Below are positions 25,071 to 32,942 of a stretch of 64,000 nt of DNA, in pieces. This DNA is from Hyphococcus sp. GTDB taxonomy: Bacteria; Pseudomonadota; Alphaproteobacteria; Caulobacterales; Parvularculaceae. The DNA lies in contig JANQRY010000003.1 in NCBI GenBank assembly GCA_028284345.1, positions 992,001 to 1,056,000 of the forward strand, given 5' to 3'. How positions within the stretch are numbered: the stretch's first letter is position 1; every line of letters starts with the position of its first letter. The position numbers and the translations under genes are program-made. The notes beneath the pieces are model-generated. The model was not told the DNA's origin. It saw only the letters and a list, made by a program, of their open reading frames with translations, and did no database searches.

Positions 25071-25880
25071 TCACATCCCCAGCTTGCCGTGGATACCGCA
25101 TTCGGTTTTATCTGAACCGGACCAGCGGCCGGAGCGGATATCATCTTCACTCGCCGGTTGCGTGCAAGGCCAGCAGCCAATCGAGGGATAGCCTTGCTCA
25201 ACAAGCGGATGGCGCGGCAAACCACTCTCTTCGAACGCATGCTGAACATCGTCCCGTGTCCAACGGGCAAGCGGATTGACTTTGATGAATTTGCCGTTGA
25301 CCTCGACCCGGGGCAGACGCACGCGCTCGCCCCCGTGCATCTGCTTGCGTCCGTTAATCCAAGCATCAAACGGCTCCAGAGCCTTAGCCAGAGGGCGCAC
25401 CTTGCGGATGTTGCAGCACTTATCCGTATCCCACTGCCACAGGGTATTGTCGGGGTCCTCTGCCTTCAGGTCTTCCGCATCCGGCATAATATCGAGGACA
25501 TTGGTAAGTCCCAATTTCTCGGCAACCTGTCGGCGGTATTGCAGCGTTTGAGCAAAATGCATCCCGGTTTCGAGGAACACAACCGGAAGGTCCGGCGCAA
25601 CACGCGAGACAAGATCAAGAAGAACAGCCGCTTCAGCCCCAAAAGAGGAGACCAGCGCAATCCGCCCCGAAAATTCTTGATTTATCATGACATCAAGAAA
25701 CTCTTCGGCGGGCAGCTCACCATAAGTTTGGTCGAGACGCTTGACATAATCCGCTTGCGTTTCTTGGGAACTCTCAGCCGCACGTGATTCCGAAATTTCA
25801 CGGGCCAGTCTGGCCGCTTCATCAACTGGCCCGACCTGCACGTCGGAGGGATCACGTTCTTTCAAGGCAACATCTGTCAT
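25071..25880 (-). CDS. cysH: Phosphoadenylyl/adenylyl-sulfate reductase
   Basis: The 269-residue enzyme has the PP-loop type core (ALVSSFGAEAAVLLDLV), then DKCCNIRKVRPL and IGCWPCTQP, and ends ECGIHGKLGM with the active-site Cys. The CC plus CxxC pairs bind a 4Fe-4S cluster, which marks the plant/bacterial APS-type reductase rather than the cluster-free E. coli PAPS type. It reduces activated sulphate to sulphite. It is last in the operon cysG-DUF2849-cysI-DUF934-cysH, starting 3 bases after DUF934. Confidence 0.95.
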   Translation of the reverse strand: MTDVALKERDPSDVQVGPVDEAARLAREISESRAAESSQETQADYVKRLDQTYGELPAEEFLDVMINQEFSGRIALVSSFGAEAAVLLDLVSRVAPDLPVVFLETGMHFAQTLQYRRQVAEKLGLTNVLDIMPDAEDLKAEDPDNTLWQWDTDKCCNIRKVRPLAKALEPFDAWINGRKQMHGGERVRLPRVEVNGKFIKVNPLARWTRDDVQHAFEESGLPRHPLVEQGYPSIGCWPCTQPASEDDIRSGRWSGSDKTECGIHGKLGM

Positions 25881-25883
25881 GTT

Positions 25884-26387
25884 TCACTCCGCAGCCTTTT
25901 TCGTGTGATGCCTTAGACGCAACACGGATTGTTTCGCATCCAGCGCCGGCTGATAAACGGAAGTGAATTCCCGGGCGGCTTCCAGCCAGTCCTGCAATAC
26001 CGCCGCGTTCTCCACTTCAAAGGCGTCAAAGCCGCAGCGATGCATAAAGAACAATTGGTCCCGGTGGACATCGCCAACCGCGCGGATCTCGCCTTCAAAT
26101 GCAAATCTCTCCCGCAACATCCGCGCATAAGAGAAGGCCCGACCGTCTTTGAACGCCGGAAAATCGAGAGCAATGAGATCGAACGCCGCCAGATCATCCG
26201 CGACAAGCTCAGGAGACTGATCACTCCGCAATATGAGGCCTAGCTTTCCATTTCGCGACCGCAGGGAGTCTTTGTCCTTCTCCCATCGTTCCAAATGCAC
26301 GACCACGTCCCCAGACGGAAGCTCGTCTTCATCGTCCGCATAGACCCACGGATCCTCGGTAATCTGGTCACCCTTAATGAGCGGCAT
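25884..26387 (-). CDS. DUF934 protein, sulphite-reduction operon partner
   Basis: The 167-residue protein has the DUF934 pattern: PSGDVVVHLERW, LGLILRSDQSPELV and DLIALDFPAFKDGRAFSYARMLRERFAFEGEIRAVGDV (cited in parts), then QLFFMHRCGFDAFEVE. DUF934 proteins are always found beside nitrite/sulphite reductase and cysH; the biochemical role is not settled, perhaps electron delivery or assembly. Its start overlaps the end of cysI by 14 bases, showing tight coupling. Confidence 0.92.
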   Translation of the reverse strand: MPLIKGDQITEDPWVYADDEDELPSGDVVVHLERWEKDKDSLRSRNGKLGLILRSDQSPELVADDLAAFDLIALDFPAFKDGRAFSYARMLRERFAFEGEIRAVGDVHRDQLFFMHRCGFDAFEVENAAVLQDWLEAAREFTSVYQPALDAKQSVLRLRHHTKKAAE

Positions 26388-28029
26388 AGAGCTTCTCCTT
26401 AAACGGATCTAATCCCACCCGATCGACGAGGCCCAAAAACGCCTCTCCCGGCGCTCTGTGTTCCAGATACACATCGACAACTTTTTCCACCGCATCCACA
26501 ATTTCGTCGTAGGAAAAGGCCGGGCCTAAGATCTTGCCGATCGAGGCATCTTCGGTGGCGCTGCCTCCAAGTGTGATCTGGTAAAACTCCTGCCCCTTTT
26601 TGTCGACGCCGAGAATACCGATATTGCCAACATGGTGATGCCCGCAGGCATTGATGCAGCCTGAAATCTTCACTTTGAGATCACCGATATCATGTTGACG
26701 GCTGAGATCTGCAAACCGCTCACTAATGCGTTGCGCGACGGGGATCGAGCGGGCATTGGCCAAGTTGCAATAATCCAGGCCCGGGCAGCTGATCATGTCG
26801 GTGATGGTTCCTAGATTCGACGTCCCCATGTCCGACGCAGACAGAGCTTCCCAAACAACGAAGAGATCCGACTTCTTCACATCGGGCAATACAAGATTTT
26901 GCTCATGCGTGACCCGCACTTCGTCGAAGCTATATTTCTCGGCCAAATCTGCGACGACTTCCATTTGCTCCGCCGTTGCATCACCGGGAATCCCGCCGAT
27001 AGGCTTCAGTGAAATATTGACAATCCCGTAACCCGGTACTTTGTGCTCGGCAACGTTCCGTTTCACCCAAGCTGCAAAGTCCGCGTTTGCCTCAATTTTG
27101 TCTTTCAACGTAGCATCTGTCGCCGGCAACGTCTCATAGGCCGGCGGCGCGAAGTAAGCCTTAATCCGGTCAATTTCATCTTGAGGAAGATCATATTTGC
27201 CGTCTTTGATGAATTGCCACTCTTTATCGACCATCTCGGCAAACTCGCCCGTACCAACGCTGCGCACCAAGATCTTAATACGCGCTTTGTACAGATTGTC
27301 TCGGCGGCCGAGCTGATTGTAAACACGCAAAATTGCTTCAAGATATGACAGAAGGTCCTTCTTCTTGACGAAGCTATTGATCTCCGGACCCACCACGGGC
27401 GTCCGGCCAAGACCCCCGCCGACAAAGAATCGGAAACCTGTCTCGCCGGCAGCATTCTTCACAAGCTGGATACCGATATCGTGCACGCGGATCGCGGCCC
27501 GGTCGTCTTCCGAAGCCGTTACGGCGATCTTGAACTTGCGCGGCAAGAACGAAAACTCAGGATGAAAGGTCGACCACTGACGGATGATCTCGCAATAGAC
27601 ACGCGGGTCTTCTATTTCGCCGGCCGCCACGCCCGCATATTGGTCGGAAGTCACATTGCGAATACAGTTTCCGCTCGTCTGAATGGCATGCATCTCTACG
27701 GTCGCCAGATCTGCCAAAAGATCGGGAACCTCTTCCAGCTTCGGCCAGTTGTACTGAATGTTTTGGCGCGTGGTAAAATGGCCGTAACCTTTGTCATACT
27801 TCCGGGCAATGTGCGCGAGCATCCGCATTTGCTTCGAAGAAAGAGTTCCATACGGAACAGCCACCCGCAGCATATAGGCATGCAATTGCAGGTATAGACC
27901 GTTCATCAAACGTAGAGGACGGAATTGTTCCTCGGTGAGATCACCGGAAACTCGGCGCGCCACCTGACCGCGAAATTGCTTCACGCGTTCATCGACTATG
28001 GTCCGGTCAAATTCGTCGTATCGATACAT
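26374..28029 (-). CDS. cysI: Nitrite/sulphite reductase, sirohaem and 4Fe-4S type
   Basis: The 551-residue enzyme has two sirohaem-ferredoxin half-domains. The cluster ligands are in SCPGLDYCNLANARS (C-x5-C) and ISGCINACGHHHVG (C-x3-C), the usual arrangement that bridges cluster and sirohaem. The N-terminal GYGHFTTRQNIQYNWPKL is typical of the family. In an operon with cysG, cysH and DUF934 it most likely reduces sulphite to sulphide for cysteine synthesis. The ferredoxin-dependent kind is favoured because no flavoprotein subunit (cysJ) is present. Confidence 0.95.
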   Translation of the reverse strand: MYRYDEFDRTIVDERVKQFRGQVARRVSGDLTEEQFRPLRLMNGLYLQLHAYMLRVAVPYGTLSSKQMRMLAHIARKYDKGYGHFTTRQNIQYNWPKLEEVPDLLADLATVEMHAIQTSGNCIRNVTSDQYAGVAAGEIEDPRVYCEIIRQWSTFHPEFSFLPRKFKIAVTASEDDRAAIRVHDIGIQLVKNAAGETGFRFFVGGGLGRTPVVGPEINSFVKKKDLLSYLEAILRVYNQLGRRDNLYKARIKILVRSVGTGEFAEMVDKEWQFIKDGKYDLPQDEIDRIKAYFAPPAYETLPATDATLKDKIEANADFAAWVKRNVAEHKVPGYGIVNISLKPIGGIPGDATAEQMEVVADLAEKYSFDEVRVTHEQNLVLPDVKKSDLFVVWEALSASDMGTSNLGTITDMISCPGLDYCNLANARSIPVAQRISERFADLSRQHDIGDLKVKISGCINACGHHHVGNIGILGVDKKGQEFYQITLGGSATEDASIGKILGPAFSYDEIVDAVEKVVDVYLEHRAPGEAFLGLVDRVGLDPFKEKLYAAH

Positions 28030-28041
28030 GTATCTGCTTAC

Positions 28042-28347
28042 CTATCCGTTTCGGCCGGCCTGTTTTCCGAAATGTGGATGGACGGTTGGACCCTTTGCAC
28101 GGATGATCTCACGCTGCCCCAGCGGGATAATCTCTCCATTTGGTCCGGCATCCACTTCCATTTCATAAGGACCCACTATGTCTTTCATTTGTTCCGGCTC
28201 TTCTGACCAAGAAACCAGCTGCAGGGCGTCTTCCTTGCTAGCGAGAACCTCACTGTCTGATAGCGACACGGACCAATTCCGGTCCGCCGTCAAATAGACG
28301 ACTTCGCCGTCATCAAGCCGGTTGGCGGTCACAACATAGCCCGTCAC
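28042..28347 (-). CDS. DUF2849 protein, sulphite-reduction operon
   Basis: The 101-residue protein starts at a GTG whose first base pair overlaps the cysG stop (GTGA), and ends 12 bases before cysI. Its sequence (TGYVVTANRLDDGEVVYLT, EDALQLVSWSEEPEQMKDIVGPYEMEVD in part) matches DUF2849, an alphaproteobacterial family confined to sulphur-assimilation operons. The function is not known; an accessory role in sulphite reductase is inferred from position only. Confidence 0.9.
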   Translation of the reverse strand: MTGYVVTANRLDDGEVVYLTADRNWSVSLSDSEVLASKEDALQLVSWSEEPEQMKDIVGPYEMEVDAGPNGEIIPLGQREIIRAKGPTVHPHFGKQAGRNG

Positions 28348-29771
28348 GCAATTTGCCTCCGTTTCGATGAAGCCGCCATCTCCTCCTTACCAACCATGTC
28401 GCCCAATTCGCTGTCCCGGCCGAAGCGGGCGACATCCCCGACAATGATTATGGCGGGTCCCTTGACGTTTCCGTCGCGCACCAATCGCTCTAAACAGTGA
28501 AGCTCGCCGCGAACGACACGTTGCTCCGGCAAGGAACCATTCTCGATAATGGCAACGGGCGTACACGCGTCAAGCCCTGCACTGACGAGATTATTCGAGA
28601 TCAGCGCGGCCCGGCTCACGCCCATGTAAAACACAAGCGTGTGCGGCAGGCGGACCAAGCCGTCCCAATCGATATCACTGCCCCCTTTGCCATAGGCGGT
28701 TACAAACGTTACCGCCTGCGAATGGTTCCGGTGGGTAAGCGGCACATGCGCGGCGGTGGCGCATCCCAGCGCCGCTGTGATGCCGGGCACGACCTCAACA
28801 GAAACGCCGCGCGCTGTCAAAAAGTCCAGCTCTTCGCCGCCCCTGCCAAAAACAAAGGGGTCGCCCCCCTTCAGCCGCACGACGGTCTTGCCCAACAGAG
28901 CCTGCTCCGCCATCTTTTCCTGAATTTGATCTTGGCTCAAATGATGGTTGTTCCGTTGTTTGCCCGCGAAGACGAGCTCCGCATCCCGGCGAACATAGCT
29001 TAGAATCTCCGGGCCGATCAAACGGTCATAGAGCACGACATCCGCCTGCTGCATAATATGCATCGCACGTAGAGTAAGGAGGTCCGGATCCCCAGGCCCC
29101 GTACCAACGATATACACGCGACCCTGACGACTCTCAAAGCCTTCCTGATTGACATGGACCAGCATTTCCTGGTGAGCGTCTTCAAGACGCCCGTCTAGTA
29201 CCGATTGGGCAATAGGACCCTGAAAGAACTTTTCCCAAAACTTACGGCGCTGTGAAAACGGAAATTTTGCCTTGACCGCTTCGCGGAATTCCCGGGCGAA
29301 GGCCGCCAGATCGCCGACCCGTGCCGGAAGCAGCCGTTCAATCTGCTCACGGATGGAACGCGCCAGTACGGGAGAAGAACCGGCCGTCGAAATTCCGATC
29401 ACCACATCACCGCGATCCACAATCGATGGCGTAATAAATCCGCAGGCCTCTGTTTGATCGACAACATTGACGAGAACGCCAGCCGCTTCGGCCATTTCTC
29501 TCCAATGTGTATTGGCTCCCTCATCATCGCTCGCGATGAACACCAGCCTATAGACGCTAAGATCAGCTTTGGCTTGGTCTGCGCTGACAACGTGAACCGT
29601 CGGTTCATCAAGTGTCTCCGCCAATGCGCCAGGCGAGCCGCCTGCCAACACCACATCGACATGAGCTCCCGATTGAACAAGCAAACGGACTTTTTGCGCC
29701 GTAGCTGCGGTTTCGCCAACGGCAAGACATCGCTTGCCGTTCAAATCTACAAAGGCCGGAAAGTAGCGCAT
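28344..29771 (-). CDS. cysG: Sirohaem synthase (uroporphyrinogen-III methyltransferase/dehydrogenase/ferrochelatase)
   Basis: The 475-residue trifunctional protein has an N-terminal NAD-dependent precorrin-2 dehydrogenase/ferrochelatase part (residues 1-210; FPAFVDLNGKRCLAVGETAATA) and a C-terminal SAM-dependent methyltransferase part from about 218 (VYIVGTGPGDPDLLTLRAMHIMQQADVVLYD in part, and LKGGDPFVFGRGGEE). It makes sirohaem from uroporphyrinogen III for CysI. It is first in the cys operon, divergent from the LysR gene at 30052. Confidence 0.95.
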   Translation of the reverse strand: MRYFPAFVDLNGKRCLAVGETAATAQKVRLLVQSGAHVDVVLAGGSPGALAETLDEPTVHVVSADQAKADLSVYRLVFIASDDEGANTHWREMAEAAGVLVNVVDQTEACGFITPSIVDRGDVVIGISTAGSSPVLARSIREQIERLLPARVGDLAAFAREFREAVKAKFPFSQRRKFWEKFFQGPIAQSVLDGRLEDAHQEMLVHVNQEGFESRQGRVYIVGTGPGDPDLLTLRAMHIMQQADVVLYDRLIGPEILSYVRRDAELVFAGKQRNNHHLSQDQIQEKMAEQALLGKTVVRLKGGDPFVFGRGGEELDFLTARGVSVEVVPGITAALGCATAAHVPLTHRNHSQAVTFVTAYGKGGSDIDWDGLVRLPHTLVFYMGVSRAALISNNLVSAGLDACTPVAIIENGSLPEQRVVRGELHCLERLVRDGNVKGPAIIIVGDVARFGRDSELGDMVGKEEMAASSKRRQIA

Positions 29772-29902
29772 CGTTTTTGAGTTCGTATATCTTTTCCCAG
29801 GGCGGTTAACCGCCGCTTTTGGGTCGCTTCCACATTAGAATATCTAAACTCTGCACTAGAAAACCTTGGCTAAAATCGCTATCTTCCAGTAATCGAGGAA
29901 TG

Positions 29903-29973
29903 GTGCGGTATCAAAGCAAACGGGTGTGCCGAGAGATCAGACGCTGAACCTAGGAGTGGACGCGATACCGCAC
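29903..29973. promoter_or_regulatory. Perfect 10-bp inverted repeat between cysG and the LysR gene
   Basis: GTGCGGTATC (29903-29912) and GATACCGCAC (29964-29973) are exact reverse complements 51 bases apart. They lie in the 280-base region between the divergent cys operon and the GcvA-like gene. They could be two sites for a dimeric regulator, or the stem of a long transcript fold. I do not recognise a known riboswitch in the loop. Confidence 0.5.
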
Positions 29974-30051
29974 AAACGAGTATTTCTGAGATTCTGACGA
30001 GTTTTTCTGAACGCCTATACGCCGAGCCCGTTCTGTTCTAAGGCAATTCTC

Positions 30052-30954
30052 ATGGTGACCTCACGCAGACTTCCCCCTCTCAACGCGCTTCGTGCTTTTG
30101 AAGCCGCAGCGCGCCACCTGAGTTTCACAAAAGCAGCCGAAGAGCTGCACGTTACGCCGGGTGCAATCAGTCAACAAGTCAAATCCCTCGAAGAATATGT
30201 AGGCACTACCCTCTTTAAGCGCCTCAATCGCTCCTTACTGCTCACGGACGACGCGGAAGCGTGCCTGCCCGCACTGAGGCTGGGTTTCGACAAGCTTGCC
30301 GAAGCAACCGATGCGTTAACCGCCAGCCGAACGGAAAACCGTTTGGTCGTCAGCACCGCACCCTCGTTCGCGTCCAAATGGCTCGTCCCGAGACTTGGTG
30401 AGTTTCAGGAAAAATTTCCCGAAATCGATGTCTGGGTGACGGCCGCGCTGGAACTGGCAGACTTTGCCAAAGACGGCATCGATGTCGCGATCAGATATGG
30501 AAGCGGCGACTATCCAAACTTAATCGTAGAGCGGCTTTTCGCTGAGAAAGTCATACCGGTTTGCAGTCCAAAATTGGTAGGCGAAACGGGACGTTTGCGA
30601 ACCCCTGAAGACTTGAAACACTTCACCTTGATCCATGACGTCAGTCCCGACCTGGAAGAAAGCCACCCCGATTGGAGCATGTGGCTAAAGGCAGCCAAGG
30701 TCGAAGGCGTGGACGGCAACAGGGGCCTTCGCTTTAATCAAACCAGCCTTGCGCTCGAAGCAGCCATGAACGGCGAGGGGGTTGCCTTAACCATGGCATC
30801 GCTTGCAGCCCAAGATATTCAGAAGGGCCGCCTCGCGAAACCGTTCGACCTCACCCTGCCCGTCGACTTCGCATACTATCTCGCCTACCCGCAATCAAAG
30901 GCAAACTTGGGCAAAGTCAAGAAGTTCAGTGAATGGATCAAAGGCGCGGCCTGA
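30052..30954 (+). CDS. GcvA-like LysR-family transcriptional regulator
   Basis: The 300-residue protein has the LysR helix-turn-helix in residues 1-65 (LPPLNALRAFEAAARHLSFTKAAEELHVTPGAISQQVK in part), and a periplasmic-binding-protein-like effector domain (VVSTAPSFASKWLVPRL, FAKDGIDVAIRYGSGDYP). These are GcvA-subfamily signatures, a group whose regulators control glycine cleavage, beta-lactamase and other divergent genes. It is divergent from the cys operon, so sulphur assimilation is the likeliest target here, but no direct evidence of that exists in the sequence beyond position and the intervening repeat. Confidence 0.93.
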   Translation: MVTSRRLPPLNALRAFEAAARHLSFTKAAEELHVTPGAISQQVKSLEEYVGTTLFKRLNRSLLLTDDAEACLPALRLGFDKLAEATDALTASRTENRLVVSTAPSFASKWLVPRLGEFQEKFPEIDVWVTAALELADFAKDGIDVAIRYGSGDYPNLIVERLFAEKVIPVCSPKLVGETGRLRTPEDLKHFTLIHDVSPDLEESHPDWSMWLKAAKVEGVDGNRGLRFNQTSLALEAAMNGEGVALTMASLAAQDIQKGRLAKPFDLTLPVDFAYYLAYPQSKANLGKVKKFSEWIKGAA

Positions 30955-31051
30955 GGTCTTGGGCCCGATTCAATTCGGACGCCTCACAACCTGGATCGGG
31001 ACCGCACCCCGGGAAATTTTTTTCTGAAATCGGACTATGGTTAAACGGTAT

Positions 31052-31264
31052 TTAACCAAAACTCGACAAGATCATCCGTGCCGACTGGATAATTCCCGCC
31101 CACATAAGCAGGGAAACAGAGAGCCAAACCACCAGGCCCTGTTGCACGGAGAGCTGAAACTCACCGGAAGGTTGGCGCACTGACCACGGTCCATCCAAAA
31201 GGACCGGCTTATACTGCGGTAGTGCCTCAACGACTCTCAAGTCGCGGTCGCATACTATTGTCAT
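31052..31264 (-). CDS. Small hypothetical membrane protein
   Basis: The 70-residue ORF has a soluble N-terminal half (PQYKPVLLDGPWSVRQPSGE) and a single hydrophobic helix near the end (GLVVWLSVSLLMWAGIIQSA). GAGGA is 9-13 bases before the ATG. It sits in a 500-base gap between the LysR and enoyl-CoA hydratase genes. I do not know the family and give moderate weight to it being real. Confidence 0.5.
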   Translation of the reverse strand: MTIVCDRDLRVVEALPQYKPVLLDGPWSVRQPSGEFQLSVQQGLVVWLSVSLLMWAGIIQSARMILSSFG

Positions 31265-31460
31265 GCCGACTAGTCCTCACAAATCCACCCCATTTTACGA
31301 AGACAGGTGTAAACATAGTCTTAAGGATTTTGACGACCAAATGGCAGTAAAAAGATTAACAATTTTAACCATAGGGATTAACTATCATCATTAACCAAAC
31401 GATTAATGATGCGACTTGAAGTGCACAATACCTGGTTATCTTATACCGCACTCGGACCGA
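31265..31460. other. AT-rich intergenic region
   Basis: This stretch lies between the small membrane protein and the enoyl-CoA hydratase end. It is AT-rich with several TTAA and ATTAATG-type words (31350-31415). I see no gene in it; it probably holds the promoter of the 31052-31264 gene. The gap on the other side, 30955-31051, has CCCGAT/ATCGGG and a T7 run near 31016 that may end the LysR transcript. Confidence 0.3.
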
Positions 31461-32282
31461 TTACCGCCCCTTAAATACCGGTTCGCGTTTCTCGACAAAA
31501 CTCAGAGCGCCTTCCTTGTGATCTTCTGTTTCGAACAAAGTCCCGAGCGTTGCGCTCACCCATCCACCGATCTCGTCAAGATCCCCATACGAAAACTTCC
31601 GCATACCTTCTTTCATAAAGCGCAAGGCAAGCGGTGCATTGGCCGCAATCTTCTTCGCAATACGCACCGTATGCTCAATCAGGTCGTCATGAGGAACAAC
31701 ATCACTCACGAGCCCGATGTCCTTCGCCATACGCGCATCAATCACATCGCCGGTAAAGACCAACTCAGCCGCCTTTGAGGGACCGACCAAGGCCGGAAGA
31801 CGCCACAATCCGCCCACATCCGTAATCAATCCGCGCTTGATGAAGATCTCTCCGAACTTAGCATTCTCAGAAGCCACACGGATATCCGCAAACAGAGCAA
31901 GTTCCATCCCCCATCCTACCGCAGGACCGTTGACGGCGGCAATCACGGGGCGGTCACACTCAAGAACGGCCACAGCAGCGGGCGTGGGGCGCGGCCGCAC
32001 GGAGCGAAGCCGGGCCACACTCTGATCCCGCTCCTCACCCAACATAATTTCCTTCACGTCGTCGCCGGAACAAAAGGCCGGATCGGCCGCCGTCAGCACC
32101 ACGCAACGAACGTCATTGTCCTTTTGCGCCGCCTTGAAGGCGGATTCCAGCTCATCATACATCCGCCGGTTAAGGGCGTTCCGCCGCTCAGGGCGGTTGA
32201 GTGTGACATAGGCGATATGATCTTCCACCCGGTACAGAATGAATTCGAAGTCTTCCGGCGCGACATGGGCAATAAACGGCAT
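31461..32282 (-). CDS. Enoyl-CoA hydratase/isomerase family protein
   Basis: Start MPFIAHVAPEDFEFILYRV is set by AGGAGGAAGAGGG just upstream; the frame is open 17 codons further. The 273-residue protein has crotonase-fold signatures: AYVTLNRPERRNALNRRMYDEL, DPAFCSGDDVKEIM, and the oxyanion-hole/active-site segment PVIAAVNGPAVGWGMELALFADIRVAS with GEIFIKRGLITDVGG. It hydrates or isomerises enoyl-CoA in fatty acid or related breakdown. The active-site Glu at the second position is replaced in FIKRGL as in several family members, so exact reaction is open. Confidence 0.92.
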   Translation of the reverse strand: MPFIAHVAPEDFEFILYRVEDHIAYVTLNRPERRNALNRRMYDELESAFKAAQKDNDVRCVVLTAADPAFCSGDDVKEIMLGEERDQSVARLRSVRPRPTPAAVAVLECDRPVIAAVNGPAVGWGMELALFADIRVASENAKFGEIFIKRGLITDVGGLWRLPALVGPSKAAELVFTGDVIDARMAKDIGLVSDVVPHDDLIEHTVRIAKKIAANAPLALRFMKEGMRKFSYGDLDEIGGWVSATLGTLFETEDHKEGALSFVEKREPVFKGR

Positions 32283-32444
32283 CCCTCTTCCTCCTTGATG
32301 GCGCAAGTGTTTGGCAACGCATCCTAGGAGCACGGCCAGCCCCGCGCAATAAGGGCAATTTCGGAAGCAACCACCCCGTGGACCGGGGCGCTTTTTCGTG
32401 TAGTCTTAGATCAATAGGTTCGGCCCAGAGAGAGGGAGAAAGGC

Positions 32445-32930
32445 ATGACACAATCGCTTGAAGCACAGATTCAAAGACTTGCCGACATCGAAGAGATCAA
32501 ACAGCTCAAAGCCAAATATTGCGCCGCGTGCGACAATGACCACAACCCGGATGAAGTAATCGCACTCTTCATCGACGACGGCGTTTGGGAGGCCACCTCC
32601 AACGGCCGCTTCGAGGGCAAAGCGGCAATTCGGCAGTTCATGTCCGATTTGAGAGGAAGCGGCTACATTCGAAACTCCGCCCACCAAGTGTTCAACCCGG
32701 TGATCGAAGTCGAGGGTGACGCAGCCACCGGGCATTGGCGCCTACTGATGATGTACACCAGCAACGAGCCCGACGGAAGCAACAAGTACAACCGCATCAT
32801 CGGTTGGTATAAAGAAAAATATCGCAGGGTGAACGGCGAATGGAAGTATGAGTCTCTCTTTTGCCAAGTCGAAGAGAACGCACCCTACTTGATCGACACC
32901 GACGCCTCCGCCGGGCCGGCCGCCGAATAA
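32445..32930 (+). CDS. NTF2-like/SnoaL family protein
   Basis: The 161-residue protein has the NTF2-like fold: an N-terminal helix pair (QRLADIEEIKQLKAKYCAACD), then IALFIDDGVWEATSNGRFEGKAAIRQFM. Aromatic residues (RIIGWYKEKYRRVNGEWKYES) typically line the pocket. Relatives include polyketide cyclases, ketosteroid isomerase and scytalone dehydratase. The reaction here is unknown. GGGAG precedes the ATG. It is convergent with phoX. Confidence 0.85.
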   Translation: MTQSLEAQIQRLADIEEIKQLKAKYCAACDNDHNPDEVIALFIDDGVWEATSNGRFEGKAAIRQFMSDLRGSGYIRNSAHQVFNPVIEVEGDAATGHWRLLMMYTSNEPDGSNKYNRIIGWYKEKYRRVNGEWKYESLFCQVEENAPYLIDTDASAGPAAE

Positions 32931-32942
32931 GACGCCCCCTCC

